A stretch of DNA of 64,000 bases. Source: Magicicada septendecula (taxonomy: Eukaryota; Arthropoda; Insecta; Hemiptera; Cicadidae). The position numbers and the translations under genes were made by a program. Each line of letters opens with the position of its first letter. Positions within the stretch are counted from its first letter, which is position 1. Of the stretch, positions 49,150 to 61,859 are shown piece by piece. Location: assembly GCA_034769895.1 (NCBI GenBank), contig CM068367.1:346665611-346729610 (forward strand), in the 5' to 3' direction. Under the pieces are notes generated by a model. It did no database searches and had not been told where the DNA came from. It saw only the letters and a program-made list of their open reading frames with translations.

Positions 49150-50350
49150 TTAGATATGCCAACGACACTGCCTATAAGAGAAAGCAAAACAGCACGCAGT
49201 CTTACAATGCATAAACAGTACACAATATACAATGGAAAAGAAGGAAATTATCGGCTACCTTTCCTCGAAGTCTTCATCGGGAAGAGAGAATATGGTCGTC
49301 TCGGATGCAGAGTGCACCGAAAGAAAACAAACGGTTACCTACACGCAGACTCACACGACCACCCTGCAACAATTTCAGTCGGTTGCCGATACTTTGGGCG
49401 GGGATCACGTCGACCAACACAGCCTGAACACAGATCCTCAAAAATGGAATCACTGTGACGTATTCATCAAAACAACAGTTTCTCCAAACATCAGGAAGCC
49501 TTCAAACGCAAGAAAGCTAAAGAGGAAAATCCTGACTGAAGTTGCTGCGCTATCTTACAGCAAAGAATGACGGACAAAATAGGCAAATTTCTACGCAAAC
49601 AAAATGTCTGTTGGTCCACTAAACACACATTGCTATCAGATCGCTCATGTGCAACGTGAACACAATCTGCCTCGACGTCCAAGGTGTGTACGAAGTTCCG
49701 ACTAAAGTATCCGAAGGACTGGAAGATGACTGAAGTCCATAAACAGTCTCTGGTTTCAATCGTCATGGAAACCAAGGTCACCCACCACCGCGCACCATGA
49801 CATGAATCCGATCGAACTTTCATATACCCCGTTGAAAACACCAATATATCAAACCACTCTCAATACAGTAGGTAAGACTTAAATGGTGGAGCAGTTAGAC
49901 CCATCGGCCCGATGACATGGTGCGTTTCTCCAATATTCCTACACACACATGACTACAGTACGAACAAGGAGCAGGCTCGACTCGAGCGCTGTAACAGTTC
50001 AGGGCACAAACAACATGGTATGCCGTTCTGTATCCAGCTCAGAAAATGGTAACATCCGCTTTACTGTCTACGAAGCTCGACTTCCACAGCAGAAGCACCG
50101 CTCTAGAAGCACCTCAGTTGGCTAGACGTGTGCCAAGAAATGCAAACATCTTGTCTATCGCTGAAACAAGAAGACCTTCACCCAGCTGTGTACGAGTTTG
50201 CCTTACTTTCTGAAACTTTCTATGAACTGGAATCTCATTGTCCTCTTCACAGCTTTGGGTGCTAATTAGGGAAGCTTACGACACGGGCGATCCGTGCGAG
50301 CACCAAACTGAAATCTACAAAATTAAACATTTGATTTGTGAGTTGTCGGC
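49150..50350 (+). pseudogene. Penelope-like element, end of the reverse transcriptase and beyond
   Basis: Two overlapping frames share the text. EGNYRLPFLEVFIGKREYGR followed by LGCRVHRKKTN and YLHADSHDHPA is the RT tail of Penelope-like elements (usually 'LPFLDVLVxRxxDGxLxxxVYRKPTHTDxYLHxxSxHHP'). The following region to about 50,300 is less AT-rich and probably corresponds to the linker and nuclease part, but it is too decayed to read. No ends, pseudo-LTRs or hammerhead were found beside it. Confidence 0.5.
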
Positions 50351-51290
50351 CAGTTATAATGTTAATCACTATATCAACATATACTTTTATATTAATTAAG
50401 CCTTATTATTTACAGTCAAATAATATACTGTTGCATGAAATATATTGCAAAGCATTTTTATAAATATTTAAACAACAATCTGGTATCATTGTTAACGTCT
50501 TATGAAAAGAGTTGGTTATTCTAAATGCATAGTTTATTTAATGGTTTTCAGTCTAGTATCACTTACTTATCAGTGCTTTTTTAACTGTACCTTTAAAATA
50601 TTACAAATTTTAAGCTGCTATTTCAATAAAAAGCTATTTTATAGACGGCAAACACCGCAAATAAAAAGAAAACAGCAATACCTTTTTACAAGTTTTCTAT
50701 CTACCCTACCATATACAAAACGTTTGATTACGGAAAACGTGTTTTTTTCTGATCAAATTAAGCAAACAAGATTTAGTGTTCAAAATATGAGACAGTCAAT
50801 GTGAAAATATGCAAAGGTAAATAAATTTATTAGAGAGGTGAAATGTCAAAACTTCTTTTGAAGATTCACTTAAAGGAGACATTCCAAATTTTTTAAATGC
50901 ATTTTTTAATTTATTTTCAGTAACTTATCTCGACTTTGATTTATATTTAAATCAAATAATACTTTATTTAAATATTATAATATATTAAAATATTATAAAT
51001 AATACTTTATTTAAATCAACGATATAATACTTTATAGCCAAATCCCCTTGAGTTGGGCAAAAACCTTCCTTAGGTTAAAACCTAGGAGATCGAGTCTAAT
51101 CCTCATGTTCACTAGCCATGTAAATTTTTGGATTTGTAAATACTTTACCAATACAGTAATGGTCTTTCAAAAAATCAGTTATGCTCCGTATATGAACACT
51201 CTATCAGGGCCAACAACACCGCCACTCAACCACGACATCCAAGCTTCACGAAAATTAATATCAGTATAGTAATAATAATAATAAGTGTTG
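50351..51290. other. Non-coding, AT-rich DNA
   Basis: No gene recognised. ATACTTTATTTAAAT words are repeated around 50,960-51,030. The 100-codon frame at 50,502 has no known domain. Confidence 0.45.
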
Positions 51291-51292
51291 TT

Positions 51293-51294
51293 AT

Positions 51295-51332
<38 letters not shown>

Positions 51333-51346
51333 ATATAGTAGTAGTA
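51293..51346. repeat. (TAG)n microsatellite
   Basis: About a dozen TAG/AGT units with a small interruption, next to an AAT run. Confidence 0.9.
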
Positions 51347-51469
51347 CAAATCCTTTTTCCCGACAACGACGCTATTAAGAGTATTCGAGAGCTAACCTAT
51401 TTTTCTTAACTACCTTCTTCACCCCGCCTTGAGTTCCTTCGGTAGTATTCTTGCTCCTTAGTGAATTAT

Positions 51470-51790
51470 GCCTCATCACATGTTACCGGCATTGGTCTAG
51501 GGCTCCGGTTTTGAAGGGTAGGCCTACAGGAAGAAAACTAGGAGTTTGGCACGCTCAGGCCGCCGGATCCAGACACAGATAAGCCGACCTAGCCAGGCTG
51601 CCCTATCTCCTCGTCTGTAATAGTACCGGGTGCCACCTAGGTTTGGCCTTGCTGCTGTCAGGGGGAGGCCTTGGCGGGCTATATTGGGTTCCTTGGTTTG
51701 GTGATTTGGAGACTGTGTCGGGCGTCACACGGCTAATTTGACGTCCTGGTTCTGTGGGCGGGGGACGCGCATGTGTAGAAAAAGAAAATT
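51470..51790. other. GC-rich block upstream of the R1-type LINE
   Basis: GC-rich text with GGGGGAGGCCTTGGCGGGC and similar words could be a 5' UTR piece of the R1-type element or another repeat. It carries a TAGGCCTA at 51,519. Confidence 0.3.
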
Positions 51791-51849
51791 AAAAGAAATA
51801 AGTCTTAAAATGTTTGCACAAAATCGAATCTTTGCACAATAAGATTAAA

Positions 51850-52020
51850 AGCAATAAGAGGAGAAGGTGCCAACACTTGAACCGCATGCCAAATAACCGA
51901 TTACCAGTGGCAGCCTTGAAATATGAACCTAATGTGAAAAGGGATGTTGGTAGACCGAGAAGAAGATGAGTTCCGTAACATCAACTATGGCCTAATCCGT
52001 AGAGTGAAGAAGAAGACGAA
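51850..52020 (+). pseudogene. LINE ORF2 end fragment
   Basis: The plus strand reads NRMPNNRLPVAALKYEPNVK followed by RDVGRPRRR and a stop in place of the usual Trp. This is the typical last segment of a LINE ORF2, distinct from the family at 46.9 kb. Only about 40 codons are recognisable. It separates the GC-rich 51,470-51,780 block from the R1-type element. Confidence 0.5.
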
Positions 52021-53840
52021 ATCTTAGAAGGATAAGGCTGCAGAGGTGCCAGTCAGTAATTCGGTATCTCTAGTCCCAGAAAGTGATTTATTAAACAAGG
52101 AGGATAAGGGGAGGAGTTATTAAACTTCCACGGGAGTTCCCGGACTTCAAGGACAATTTCAAGAGGGAAGCAGTTAGTCCTAGTGGGGAAACGGTGTCAC
52201 GGCCAGTAGAGATCGAGGAAATCGTGGTACCAGCAAGAGGAAAAGGTAGGTGATCAAAGTATCTCACGTGACGACTCTCTGCCTGAAAGTGCATTTGAAA
52301 TGGAAAGGCGGAACTTCTCATCCGGCCGCGACGAGGAATCGTACTCCTATCCACGAAGGGCTACATCATAAAGAGGAGTCTGAGGACGTATTACGGAGGT
52401 GTAGAGCGATATTCGTGAGGATGAAAGCTGCAATCGGGAGACACAAATCCGTCTTCATAGATGTATAAAAATGCCCAATTGAGCTTGAGAAAGTGATGGA
52501 TGTAATCGTTTCCTATATGGCGGGAATCTAATGTGCGGAGGTAGACAGTAGAGAATGTGAGAAAAGAAAACCAGAACTCGGCAGAAGACGATCGGACGGA
52601 AGGAGCGAAGGGCCAGGGGACCAGGTTGGGAAAACCCGTCGAGCTCCCCAGCAAAGGGGAAACCCTTGAGTTAAGGGATTCAGGCTAAAAAAAGAGGTCA
52701 CCAGTTCCCCGACTAGAACAAGTCAAAAGGACCTTATGAAATGCCGTGGGAAGTGCTCAAGTTGGTGGCATAGGAAAATCTGGGCTGATGGAGGGGGTAT
52801 TCAGCTCTCGCTGAAAGATCGCGCAACCTGTTGCTCATAAGTAAAGGCTAGAGAGGTCCAGAGGTACTGTCATCATACCGACCGTTATGCATGTTGGATA
52901 CAATGAGTAAGATTCTTGAAAAACTTCTGAGGTCGAGGCTAAGACCTGTCGTTACTGAAGCCTATGATTCGTCACCGAGACAGTACGGTTTCCAAACTGG
53001 GCGATCGACGATTGATCCAATCCAGGAGGTCGATGAAGCAGTGCGGAGGACAAGGGATCACAATCAACACTCGTGCAGGGTGGTGATGACGGTCATGCTG
53101 CATGTGAGGAATGGAGCAACATGAAGCGGGCTCTGAAACACAAGAGAACCACAGCCTGCTGTAAGAGACTTCAGACAGGCAGCACGATATAGCAGTCATG
53201 GCTGGAGCTGTTCAAATTGGGACCCGATCTCTAAAACGTGATCTATGATGGCCTGCCGAGATTTGAGGTACCTGAAAAAACGCTTTTGGTTGGGTATGAG
53301 TATGATGTTGTGGCAGCTAGCCCCTAACGACCATGCCCAGCTAAAGATAAATCAGATGATACGAAGGTTAAACGCTTGGATGGAGGAGGAAGACGGACTG
53401 TCGCTGCTCTCAGCAAGATAGAACTCGTAGTCTTGAAAAAGAAGCGAATTAACACCATCCTCTCGATGTAAATAGGGGAGGTGTCGAAACTAAGCCGGTT
53501 GTAAACTATCTTGGGAGTATAGAGAACGCCTGGTGGACAAAGCTGCGAAGAGTGTTACAGACGTGAGTAAACTTAAGGACAATGTCAGTGGGACCAGATG
53601 GAGCAGGCGACGTCTGTTGATGTTGTATGGGGCTGAGATATGTGCACAAGCTCTAGGCAGAACGGTATATCGAGAGGGCCTTGCTTAGGTGTGGCATAGT
53701 GCAGCATTGAGGATAGCTTCTGCGTAATGCACCTTATCCAAACCGGTCGTCCTGGTGGTCGATGTGCTAGCGAAGGAGCGTCAGGCGATATATTGAAGGA
53801 AAGGCGAAGCTGACAGTGGTGACGAGAAAGGAAGGGTCCT
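52021..53840 (+). pseudogene. R1-clade LINE remnant
   Basis: At 52,891 the frame reads MLDTMSKILEKLLRSRLRP, then SPRQYGFQTGRSTIDPIQEV and DEAVRRT. This is the start of the R1-type reverse transcriptase (usual MLDTAGKILEKLI...R.YGFRKGRSTIDAI). Downstream, in shifting frames, VIYDGLPRFEVPEKTLLVGY is followed by EYD where the catalytic ADD should be, then RRLNAWMEEE, KKKRINTIL and a LLMLYGAEIC stretch, and the copy ends near LAKERQAIY. The 52,090-52,640 part, with FVRMKAAIGRHKSVFID, may be a decayed ORF1. The copy has many breaks. Confidence 0.7.
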
Positions 53841-54750
53841 CTAAAGAACTTTCTATTTCGAGTTTATCAAAAGATTTCTATTCGTTTTACACCCTCTCTT
53901 TTATTAAATGAACTTTTACTATTAATTTCTTTTTTCTCATAATAAATTTTAAATAAAGTTAAAACCTTCAATATATGCAAGAAGTAAATTAAAATCATCT
54001 CAAAGTAATCAGTCATCTCATAGCTTTCCGTGAACTAATAGTTATTCAAGGTGAGCAGTGTCTTCTTACGTCAGAAAGCCTGAACCAACACTCTTATCAG
54101 CTCAGCTCAGAGAGATAGAGATTGTTCATCATTAGGCTAATCAAGCGTGTTCTTGTGTTGCTCTAGTTACATAAACAAGAACAACGTGCATGCCACTTGG
54201 CAAACTGTCTTATGAACTCAAAAAAGGTCCACAGACTTGCCAACAAATTGTTCCTGTCAAGATATTAGGTCAAGTTTTGACAACTTGTTCTATAATCTGT
54301 ACAGTAAATTGGCTTAGACCTAACAATAATTTTTTTACAAAAGTCATAAATTCTGCAGTAATAAAATAATTTATAAGTTGCTCTTAATGTCACACACCAA
54401 TTTAACAAAAACAGAGAGATCTTTTTTTATGCGTTTAGGATAAGTTCGTAGTTGCAGATATTGCATTTGCCCCATAAAGCAGAAAGAAGTTATTTGAAAT
54501 TATCCATTTTTAAAGCTCAACCTACTAAACTTTAATAGAGACACTTGGAAATGGTCATAAGGATAACTTATGGCATCTGTATAATGGATTAGCTTGTTAC
54601 CTGTCCGGGTAATATAGGCCTACACCTACTTTACTCTTACTTTCACTCTTTCTTGCCTGTGGTTTTCATTACTTATTTTTCGTAATGTTCGTACTGTACA
54701 TTTTTTTGTTTTACGTTTCTATAAGTTAGATATTATTTCATTCCTTGGCT
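53841..54750. other. Non-coding DNA
   Basis: Nothing recognised. TAGGCCTA is at 54,615. Confidence 0.45.
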
Positions 54751-54751
54751 C

Positions 54752-54834
<83 letters not shown>
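54751..54834. repeat. C-run, (CT)n, (TA)n compound microsatellite
   Basis: Twelve C, then about 19 CT units, then about 22 TA units without a break. Confidence 0.97.
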
Positions 54835-54837
<3 letters not shown>

Positions 54838-55254
54838 CACATTATTATACTCTTTACGTATATAAACTATTTTACCCTATCTTTTCAGAGCATGTTTACA
54901 GTTCTCTTCGTAGACCTGTAATTCTACTCTATTCCTCTTCGTGCTACCTTTTATTTCTCTCAGAAATGTTATTTCCGCTGCTTATGTTCTTGACGTTTCT
55001 TTTTTTCTACCAAACCGACTTCCATAACCACACCATTACAGTACTGTACTGTACTGTTCGTAATATTATTGTTTTATGGAACTTGTTAGTTAATGGTTTG
55101 TATTGTTTGCTAACACTCTACTGACTGTCCGTTGGCAGGAAAGAAGTCAGGTATGTTTTTCATATAGGCTATTCGCTTGAATTTATAGTCATTGATGAGT
55201 AATTCGTTATACCATGACGCAAACCAAGTCGAATAAAATTTTGTAACAATTTAT

Positions 55255-58200
55255 CGCTGTAATTTTCATCCTAAAAAATCCGTATGGAGAACCATACATG
55301 TATTCAATGTTCTAGGATTTATATTTAAAATCATTTACATGAATTCGGTTAGATAATTTCTAAAAAATATCCCCCACCCTCAAACTATTTTTATTATTTA
55401 TAGGTATTTTTGTTATTATGGGGTAGTCGTTTAATATAATGTTATTTTCGAATCACTTTATCTATAAAAATTAGGTACTTTATTCTTATAAAGAAACTGA
55501 ACTACGCAGATAATCACGTATTAATTACATATTTATATAATTACGTAATTATGTGGATATAATTATATAATCCATTATAATTATATAATCAATTATAATT
55601 ATATAATTAAATAATTTTGTGGCCTGTTGGGCCATGGTTGCGTATCTTTAAATGATTTAACTGAAAATAAAAAAAATTATAATTTTATTTCCTAGCAACA
55701 AAATTATTTTATTTTTAACAATTACCATTGTTTGAAAAATATTAAATGCATTTTACTTCCATGTTCCATAAGGAAATGGAAGTATGGTGATGGCGAAAAA
55801 AACGTGTTCGAGATAAGGGCTGATTCTGATTGTACTACCCTCAAAACATGAAGAAAACTAATGGCATCTGTAAAACTCTTGTTTCGAAAAGTGTCTGTGT
55901 GTGTATGTGTAGAATTTATTTTATGGCAAACGATAACTGCCACAAATTCAAACAGAATCAAATAATTTTTTGGATACCTGCCTGAGTTGTAGAGGACTCA
56001 AGGTCTGTTGATTTTGATGAAGATCTGTTAAGGGGAAGGGGTAGTTTACTAGCAACGTTTTACGTTTTAACAAGAGTAAAGTACTTGAAAATTTATTTAA
56101 ACTTTTTGAAACAATGGTAATCGTTAAAAATAAAATAATTTTGTTGCCAGGCAATAAAATTATAATTTTTTCATTTCAATTTAAATCATGTATGAGTGAA
56201 AATATATCGTTCCTGGCAGGAAGCATATCTCAATAACGTAATGTTTACGTTTCCAAAGTTTTATTACTGTGATTACCGCAATAAAAAGGCAGGAAGGACA
56301 CACACACATACACACAATTCGCGTTATTTCTGGCCTCACTCATGTTTATTTTCTTATGTTTGCACGTTTTTTAAATGGAAAGTGCCGAAACCCACACCAA
56401 CACAACGCGTGCAAGCCGAAAAGGTGTCCAGCGTGGACAGCAATTTGCTTCCTGTGGATCGCTGGCCAGTGTAACTGCACGTGTTTACAGAGGAACGGTA
56501 CAGAGACAGACTTTTCGTCTTTAGGGAATGAACCCTCTGCAAGATGCTCAGGGTCCATGGGAGACTTCGGAGCTCTCCTTCTTTTCCCCGTGTTTGTTCT
56601 GTGAAACGTACTCTGTAGATTCGTAGCTTTCTCTGAGCAACGCTCCATAGGGAATGTTGAAAATTATTTTTGTCCACGGTGTACCCTCATACACACTAAA
56701 ACCCGCTCTGATGTTTTGATTACGGACATCATAATATTAAAACTTTGGAAACTTGAGCACTACTTAATGGAGATCAAACATTAACTTTTACAAGCCATTA
56801 ATTTTATGCATATTTTGAAGCAATAAATGTTTAAATAAATTAATACAATCTGTGTACTATTATGATATAAGAATTACAAACTAATATGTGCATGTATGTA
56901 TGTATGAAAAATATATAAAAATATTTTTCTCCTCTGGAAAATTGTTTGTCCCCCTGGAAAATATTTTGACCTCCCTGATGGCTAGTTATTTACTAGCCTG
57001 TGTGGAATATAGCGTTATGACATGGATCAGAATGGTGGGTGTTAAACAGAAGACATAAACGTATTAAAGAAGAAATGTTTTGCTCAAAGATTTATAATTA
57101 TACGGGTGAACAGAATCGTCGTACAGGAAATCAGAAGACGAATGGAAAGAAAGAAAGACTCGATTTTAAAAAAGAAAAATGACTATTATAGTATTGACAG
57201 GAAAGACTACTGTATGATAACACTACAGACATCATTCACCCTCGGCCATAACTCGCAGCGAGAGTCCAATTTCATTACAGGAATCAGATCACAGCTCCCT
57301 TTGGCCAGCTCTTCGTTCGACCTACAAACTTTTTATCCAAAAGTACAGTCGTCTTTCTTCACGAAGGTTGAGGATAGTCTCACCCACCTGATATGGGATG
57401 GGGGTACTATACTTTTTTAGCTGATACGTCATTTCTTCAGAACTCAAGCATCCGCTTATTTGATGTTTTGTCATCATATCTAGCTCTCCTTCTTGTTAAA
57501 TATATACCGTAATATAGACACAAACGTAAAATTCTGGACCTGTCATGTCTTGTTTTCTATGGCGAAAAATTACTGTTAATATTATGATGACTGTAATCAA
57601 AACATCAGAGCAGGTTTTAGTGTGTATGAGGGAACACCGTAGACAAAAATGTTCAACAATCCCTACGGAGCGTTGCTCAGAGTAAAGCTGCGAATCTACA
57701 GTGTACGGAATCTACAGTGTGCGACAAGTTTCTACAGAAATATTTCATTTCAATTTGTCAAACATAAAACTCTATTTACTAGGTGGGGGATATTTTTTTT
57801 AGAAATTATCGAACCGAATTCAAGTAAATTATTTGAAATATAAATCTTCGAACATGGACATTATGTATGGTCCTCCATACCGATTTTTATTTAATTTCAT
57901 CAAACTCATTAAATCAATACCAAACGTGAAAAATTAGCCCCTCCCCCTTTTAACTACCCTTTTCATTTATGGATATTTCATGTACCTTTTGTACAGTGGA
58001 TTATTATGACCTTCTTTTCAGGATACTTTATTATCAAAATTTACTACTTTACTCTTGTTAAAACGTACCCTCTTTCGTAACCGATCTTCACCACAATCAA
58101 TAGGCCTTGAGTACTCTACAACTCGGGCAAACATACAAAAAAATATTTCATTCTGTTTGAATCTGCGGCAGTTATCGTTCGCCATAGAAAAAATTCTACA

Positions 58201-58335
58201 CACAGACACTTTACGGAAAATGACTTTTCTTCAGGTTTTGAGGGTAGTATAATCAGAATTAGCCCTTATCTCGAACATGATTTTTTTTTGCCATCACCAT
58301 ACTTTCATTTCCTTACGAAACATGGAAGTAAAAAA
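55255..58335. repeat. Mosaic of inverted repeat blocks
   Basis: Three blocks on the left recur on the right as reverse complements. A: 55,270-55,390 against about 57,776-57,900 (GTATGGAGAACCATACAT, ATATCCCCCACC). B: 55,740-56,090 against 58,040-58,330 (CCATCACCATACTT, CCTCAAAACATGAAGAAAA). C: 56,620-56,742 against 57,572-57,690 (GAGCAACGCTCC, ACACACTAAAACCCGCTCTG). The order is A-B-C on the left and C'-A'-B' on the right, so this is not a simple palindrome. It looks like several copies of one repeat family in opposite orientation. No gene is recognised. Confidence 0.65.
55650..56184. mobile_element. MITE with ~90-bp terminal inverted repeats
   Basis: The left end (55,650-55,740) and right end (56,092-56,184) are inverted copies. 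Both contain AAAATTATAATTTTATT, then CCTAGCAACAAAATTATTTT or CCTGGCAACAAAATTATTTT, then TTACCATTGTTT. The 350-bp interior is block B of the surrounding mosaic, which elsewhere (58,040-58,330) occurs without these ends. No transposase and no sure target duplication. Confidence 0.6.
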
Positions 58336-60484
58336 GCTTTGCTAACGCCAATTTATTTTTGTGATAAAATATTTTAAGAATTTAGTGTTTCGGCTTTATT
58401 GGCTCCAGCTATAGACAGCTTCTCGGTTTCTGTTACTGTTACAAAAAAGAAATTGTTCTTCAATTTTGTGTGTTCAAGACGTCAGATTGCCTTACAAATT
58501 CATTCTGACTCAAACTTTAAGAACTTCCCCGCCTCTCAATCGTAAAACTGTTTTCCACCCTAAACTGTATAGCCTATTTATTCACATATGTTTATTATCA
58601 TAAGCTCAGTTCAGTAACTTGTCCGTGCACCTACTACCGCTTTTCTTTCTTCGCCTAACAATTCCTCTTTAGCTTTATCTCTTTGTACATTTACACATTA
58701 TCATAATTTCTCTCCCATTTTATATCTACCCATGGATAAAATGAACTACAAACTAATAAAGGCATATAAATAACAATAATTAAATGTCGTGAAACAAATT
58801 GTAATAAAATCCTCAACTCAACAAATTGCAACCAGAACCCTCAACTGCACAAATCAGAAACTAATTGTAAAGAACATATTAAATACAAAACACTACGGCT
58901 AAAGCCATTCCTAACCAGGGACTGCATCTCACGAAATTTTCCGGTGGGATACGGGAAGACAAAGGGGCAAGTACCTCGAGTCCGAGACTGTTGGGAACAG
59001 TCATTTTAACGTATCCAAGACGGAGGGACTACTTTGGTGGCCATCGATAACAAGTGTTATTTTTACTTCAAAAATTACAAAACGTAAATTGTTTTCAAAT
59101 CACCAAGCAGTCCTTGTTAACAGAATTCTAGGACCGTTTAAATAGCGTCCTGAACATCTTGCAAAATCACTATTCATGTAGGTTAAATCACTAGGCCTAT
59201 TCATGTAAGTTTTAAGACTATTAAGAAACGCGCAAACAAACATACTTACTGACCAAACAAAATTTCCCGTTGTTTTTTGGAATTAGGTTAAAAAATCAAT
59301 ATTCATTCCAGTCACTGTTAATTTATTTATTAAAATAAAAACACGTTATTAATATACATAAATTAATACTATTATAAATAAATTTAGAATTAATAATTAA
59401 AATACAAATAATTTAAGAAGTTTTTTCCGTAAATAATTGGTTTGTTAATGTAAATACGTCTCGACAATTTATAACCGACACTAATAACAATTTTAATTTA
59501 CAATTAAAAGTATTATATATGAGTATTAAGTCACAGAAAATATTATTCTGAATAAGTCCAGAGTATTCCACTTATTTTCATAAAAAGGAGAGTAGGAGCA
59601 TACAGAACATTTTTATAATACACAGAAAACGTACACAATAAAATCACCCCCTCACGTAAAGAAGAGGCAAACAAACAGATCTGATTCAAGACATACCGTA
59701 AGACATTCTGGACGTAATTACAAAACCTGTATAGCCTACAAACAGGTGTCGAAGGCGATAAGTTTTGTTGTCAGTGGCTTCTTGTGGGTGTGTGAGCACG
59801 CGCGCGCGCGTAGAAGTGGTTGACTGGCATGACAATACTTCGCTGGCGGTTTGTGATTGTGTGAGTCCAAACGGTCCGGTTCTGCCTGTTCCCGTTTCTT
59901 CTACACAGTAAGACTGGTTTGATTGATAGCTGTGTGCCAGTCTTAAGTTGCAGAGAAATTAAGAAACAAGTTTTTAAACTTTTTTTTTAAATTAAAAATA
60001 ATAAAAACTACAAGTTAAGTGGTAAATGTTGCTATTACTTTCCTTAACTTTGCAAACACGTTTCAGCGTTCTTCAGTTGTGTAAAATTATAAAACGTAAC
60101 TAAAAAACATGTCGCTACTTGGTGCAAACTACAGCAAGCAACAGGAAGGTTTTGAAAAAGCAATATTGTTACTCTTATGTTATTAATGTATTATAAATAA
60201 CTGTAATTCAAAACACGTGCCAGATATCTGAAAACCACAATCAAGTTAGATATTGTTCTTTAAGAAAATGGTTTTTTCACCACTGCTTCAAGCTGAAGTT
60301 AAAAGTACAGAGAACAGATGAACAGATGGCGGTGGAGAGACGTCGGCACGCGCCAGTGATCACTACGTGACTAGTGTTGTCTGTCGCAAAGTGCTCTGCT
60401 CTGGTCACATATTGGAGTGGAAGTATAGTACTCGGTGAAGGTGTTTGAAAGTCACATTCACCTTGCTGATACGTTTATGGCAAC
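58336..60484. other. Non-coding DNA
   Basis: No gene recognised. TAGGCCTA is at 59,192 and a short CG run (GCACGCGCGCGCGCG) at about 59,796. The word order CTGAAGAACGCTGAAACG on the minus strand at about 60,060-60,077 resembles a hammerhead core but lacks stem II. Confidence 0.45.
60477..60484. repeat. 8-bp target duplication, left
   Basis: ATGGCAAC, identical to 61,375-61,382. Confidence 0.88.
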
Positions 60485-61237
60485 CAGGGGCGGACTGGTA
60501 TCCCTGGGGGCCCTCGGCTGGAAGCAGTCAAGGGGACCCCTGCAGCTACACACATAAACGTGCACGGGCGTATTTGTGTGCGTATACTTTTTTAAATTAT
60601 TTATTTACTCTTTATAAATACATGGTATGTACAGTATTTACGTAAGTGAAAGTTTTAATACAAAACATACAGGACAGTTTATTTGATTATTTAGACTTTA
60701 ACGTAACCAGCTTTAAAACCATAATTACCTACTATAAATGTTTCTACTGTAAAGAACATTTATACACATCTACACAAAATCCCAATTAAAAATATTCCAC
60801 AGTGTACTACAGCGGTGGAGCCCCCTTGAGCTCGGCGCCCGGTCCATTGTCACTCCGTCCCACCAATCCATAGCCCCAGCAGCGTAACTTTTTTAACCGG
60901 CCCCTCCTGCAAGTTTATGCCATGGGCCCCCTTTTGAATCTTGACATATGGCTCTGCGGCCCTCCCAGGCCTTCGGGTCCACCCAGCCCTGAATGTTGCA
61001 ATGGCATTCAAACAAAAATGACAATAGCCTACTACTCGTCGCGTCAGTCAGTTGCCGCGCGGCGCGCCAACTATATAGTCTATAGTAACCTCCTTCGCTT
61101 TCCTCCATTAGTAAATACTAAATAGGCTGTATATAAACAAGGCTGAGAAGTGATCACTTCCAATCTGACTAAAATAAATCCTGAAGATTTATTTCCAACA
61201 ATATTTAGACGAGAAAAGGTTTTTAATACCGGTAAAA

Positions 61238-61269
<32 letters not shown>

Positions 61270-61374
61270 TACTCGTTTTTACTCGAAATAACATTTTCAT
61301 GGCTCGGGGGCCCCCTGAGCCTCCTCGGAGCCCTCGGCGGTCGCCGACCAGCTGACCTGGCCGGCCAGCCCCTG
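60485..61374. mobile_element. hAT non-autonomous element
   Basis: The ends CAGGGGCGGACTGG and CAGGGGCTGGCCGG (reverse complement of the right end) and the perfect 8-bp duplication ATGGCAAC identify hAT. Subterminal regions are rich in GGGGGCCC words. An inner GC-rich block at 60,810-60,995 ends CCACCCAGCCCTG and may be a further inserted or duplicated terminus. No transposase can be read. A TA microsatellite is at 61,241-61,269. Confidence 0.82.
61241..61269. repeat. (TA)n microsatellite
   Basis: TA run inside the hAT element. Confidence 0.9.
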
Positions 61375-61382
61375 ATGGCAAC
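61375..61382. repeat. 8-bp target duplication, right
   Basis: ATGGCAAC, identical to 60,477-60,484. Confidence 0.88.
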
Positions 61383-61599
61383 AGTCGGCCGCATCTTATA
61401 AATGCTTCACGAAATAGCTGTTAGCTGATTTTTAATTCTAATTTATTGAGAAATACAATGTCTGGTATAATTACTATGAATCTCTGGTACAAAAATCTTT
61501 TTCAACCTTCGTTTTACGGATTAGGTTCGAATTCAGTTCCGTTAGTTCCTTTACGTTTTCATCAATTTTCATTTTTTTAAATTCAGTCACTTTCTCAAC

Positions 61600-61850
61600 T
61601 CTAAAAATAAGAAAGCTCCAATACCTCCGTCACATTATGAGGAATGAAAACAGATACTGCAGTCTGTTGTACAGGTAAGATACCCGGGAAGAGAGGTGTT
61701 GGTAGAAGAAGAATCTCCTGGTCAGAAAATCTGAGAAATTGGACCTTCAAATCAGCAACGGAGCTATTCAGAGAAACTCTTAGAAGGGAAACCATAGCCA
61801 ATATCGTTGCCATTATCCGAAACGGATAGGGAGCAGAAGAAGAAGTTATT
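61600..61850 (+). pseudogene. LINE ORF2 C-terminus
   Basis: The first frame reads RKLQYLRHIMRNENRYCSLL. After a shift the next frame reads GKIPGKRGVGRRRISWSENL, then RNWTFKSATELFRETL and IANIVAIIRNG, stop. This is a standard LINE ending (LGHIMRNxxRY..L...I.GKI.GKRG.GRRRISWL.NLR.W). One frame change separates the parts, and the rest of the element is missing. Confidence 0.7.
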
Positions 61851-61859
61851 CTCATGAAT

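Noticed and set aside
56269-56677. Overlapping frames of 92-111 codons on both strands
   Set aside because: Several mutually overlapping frames in a GC-richer patch of the inverted mosaic; none matches a known protein.
57106-57420. 104-codon plus-strand frame
   Set aside because: No recognisable domain and it lies within the repeat mosaic.
60055-60078. Hammerhead at CTGAAGAACGCTGAAACG (minus strand)
   Set aside because: Core words are present but there is no room for a paired stem II, and stem I does not form.
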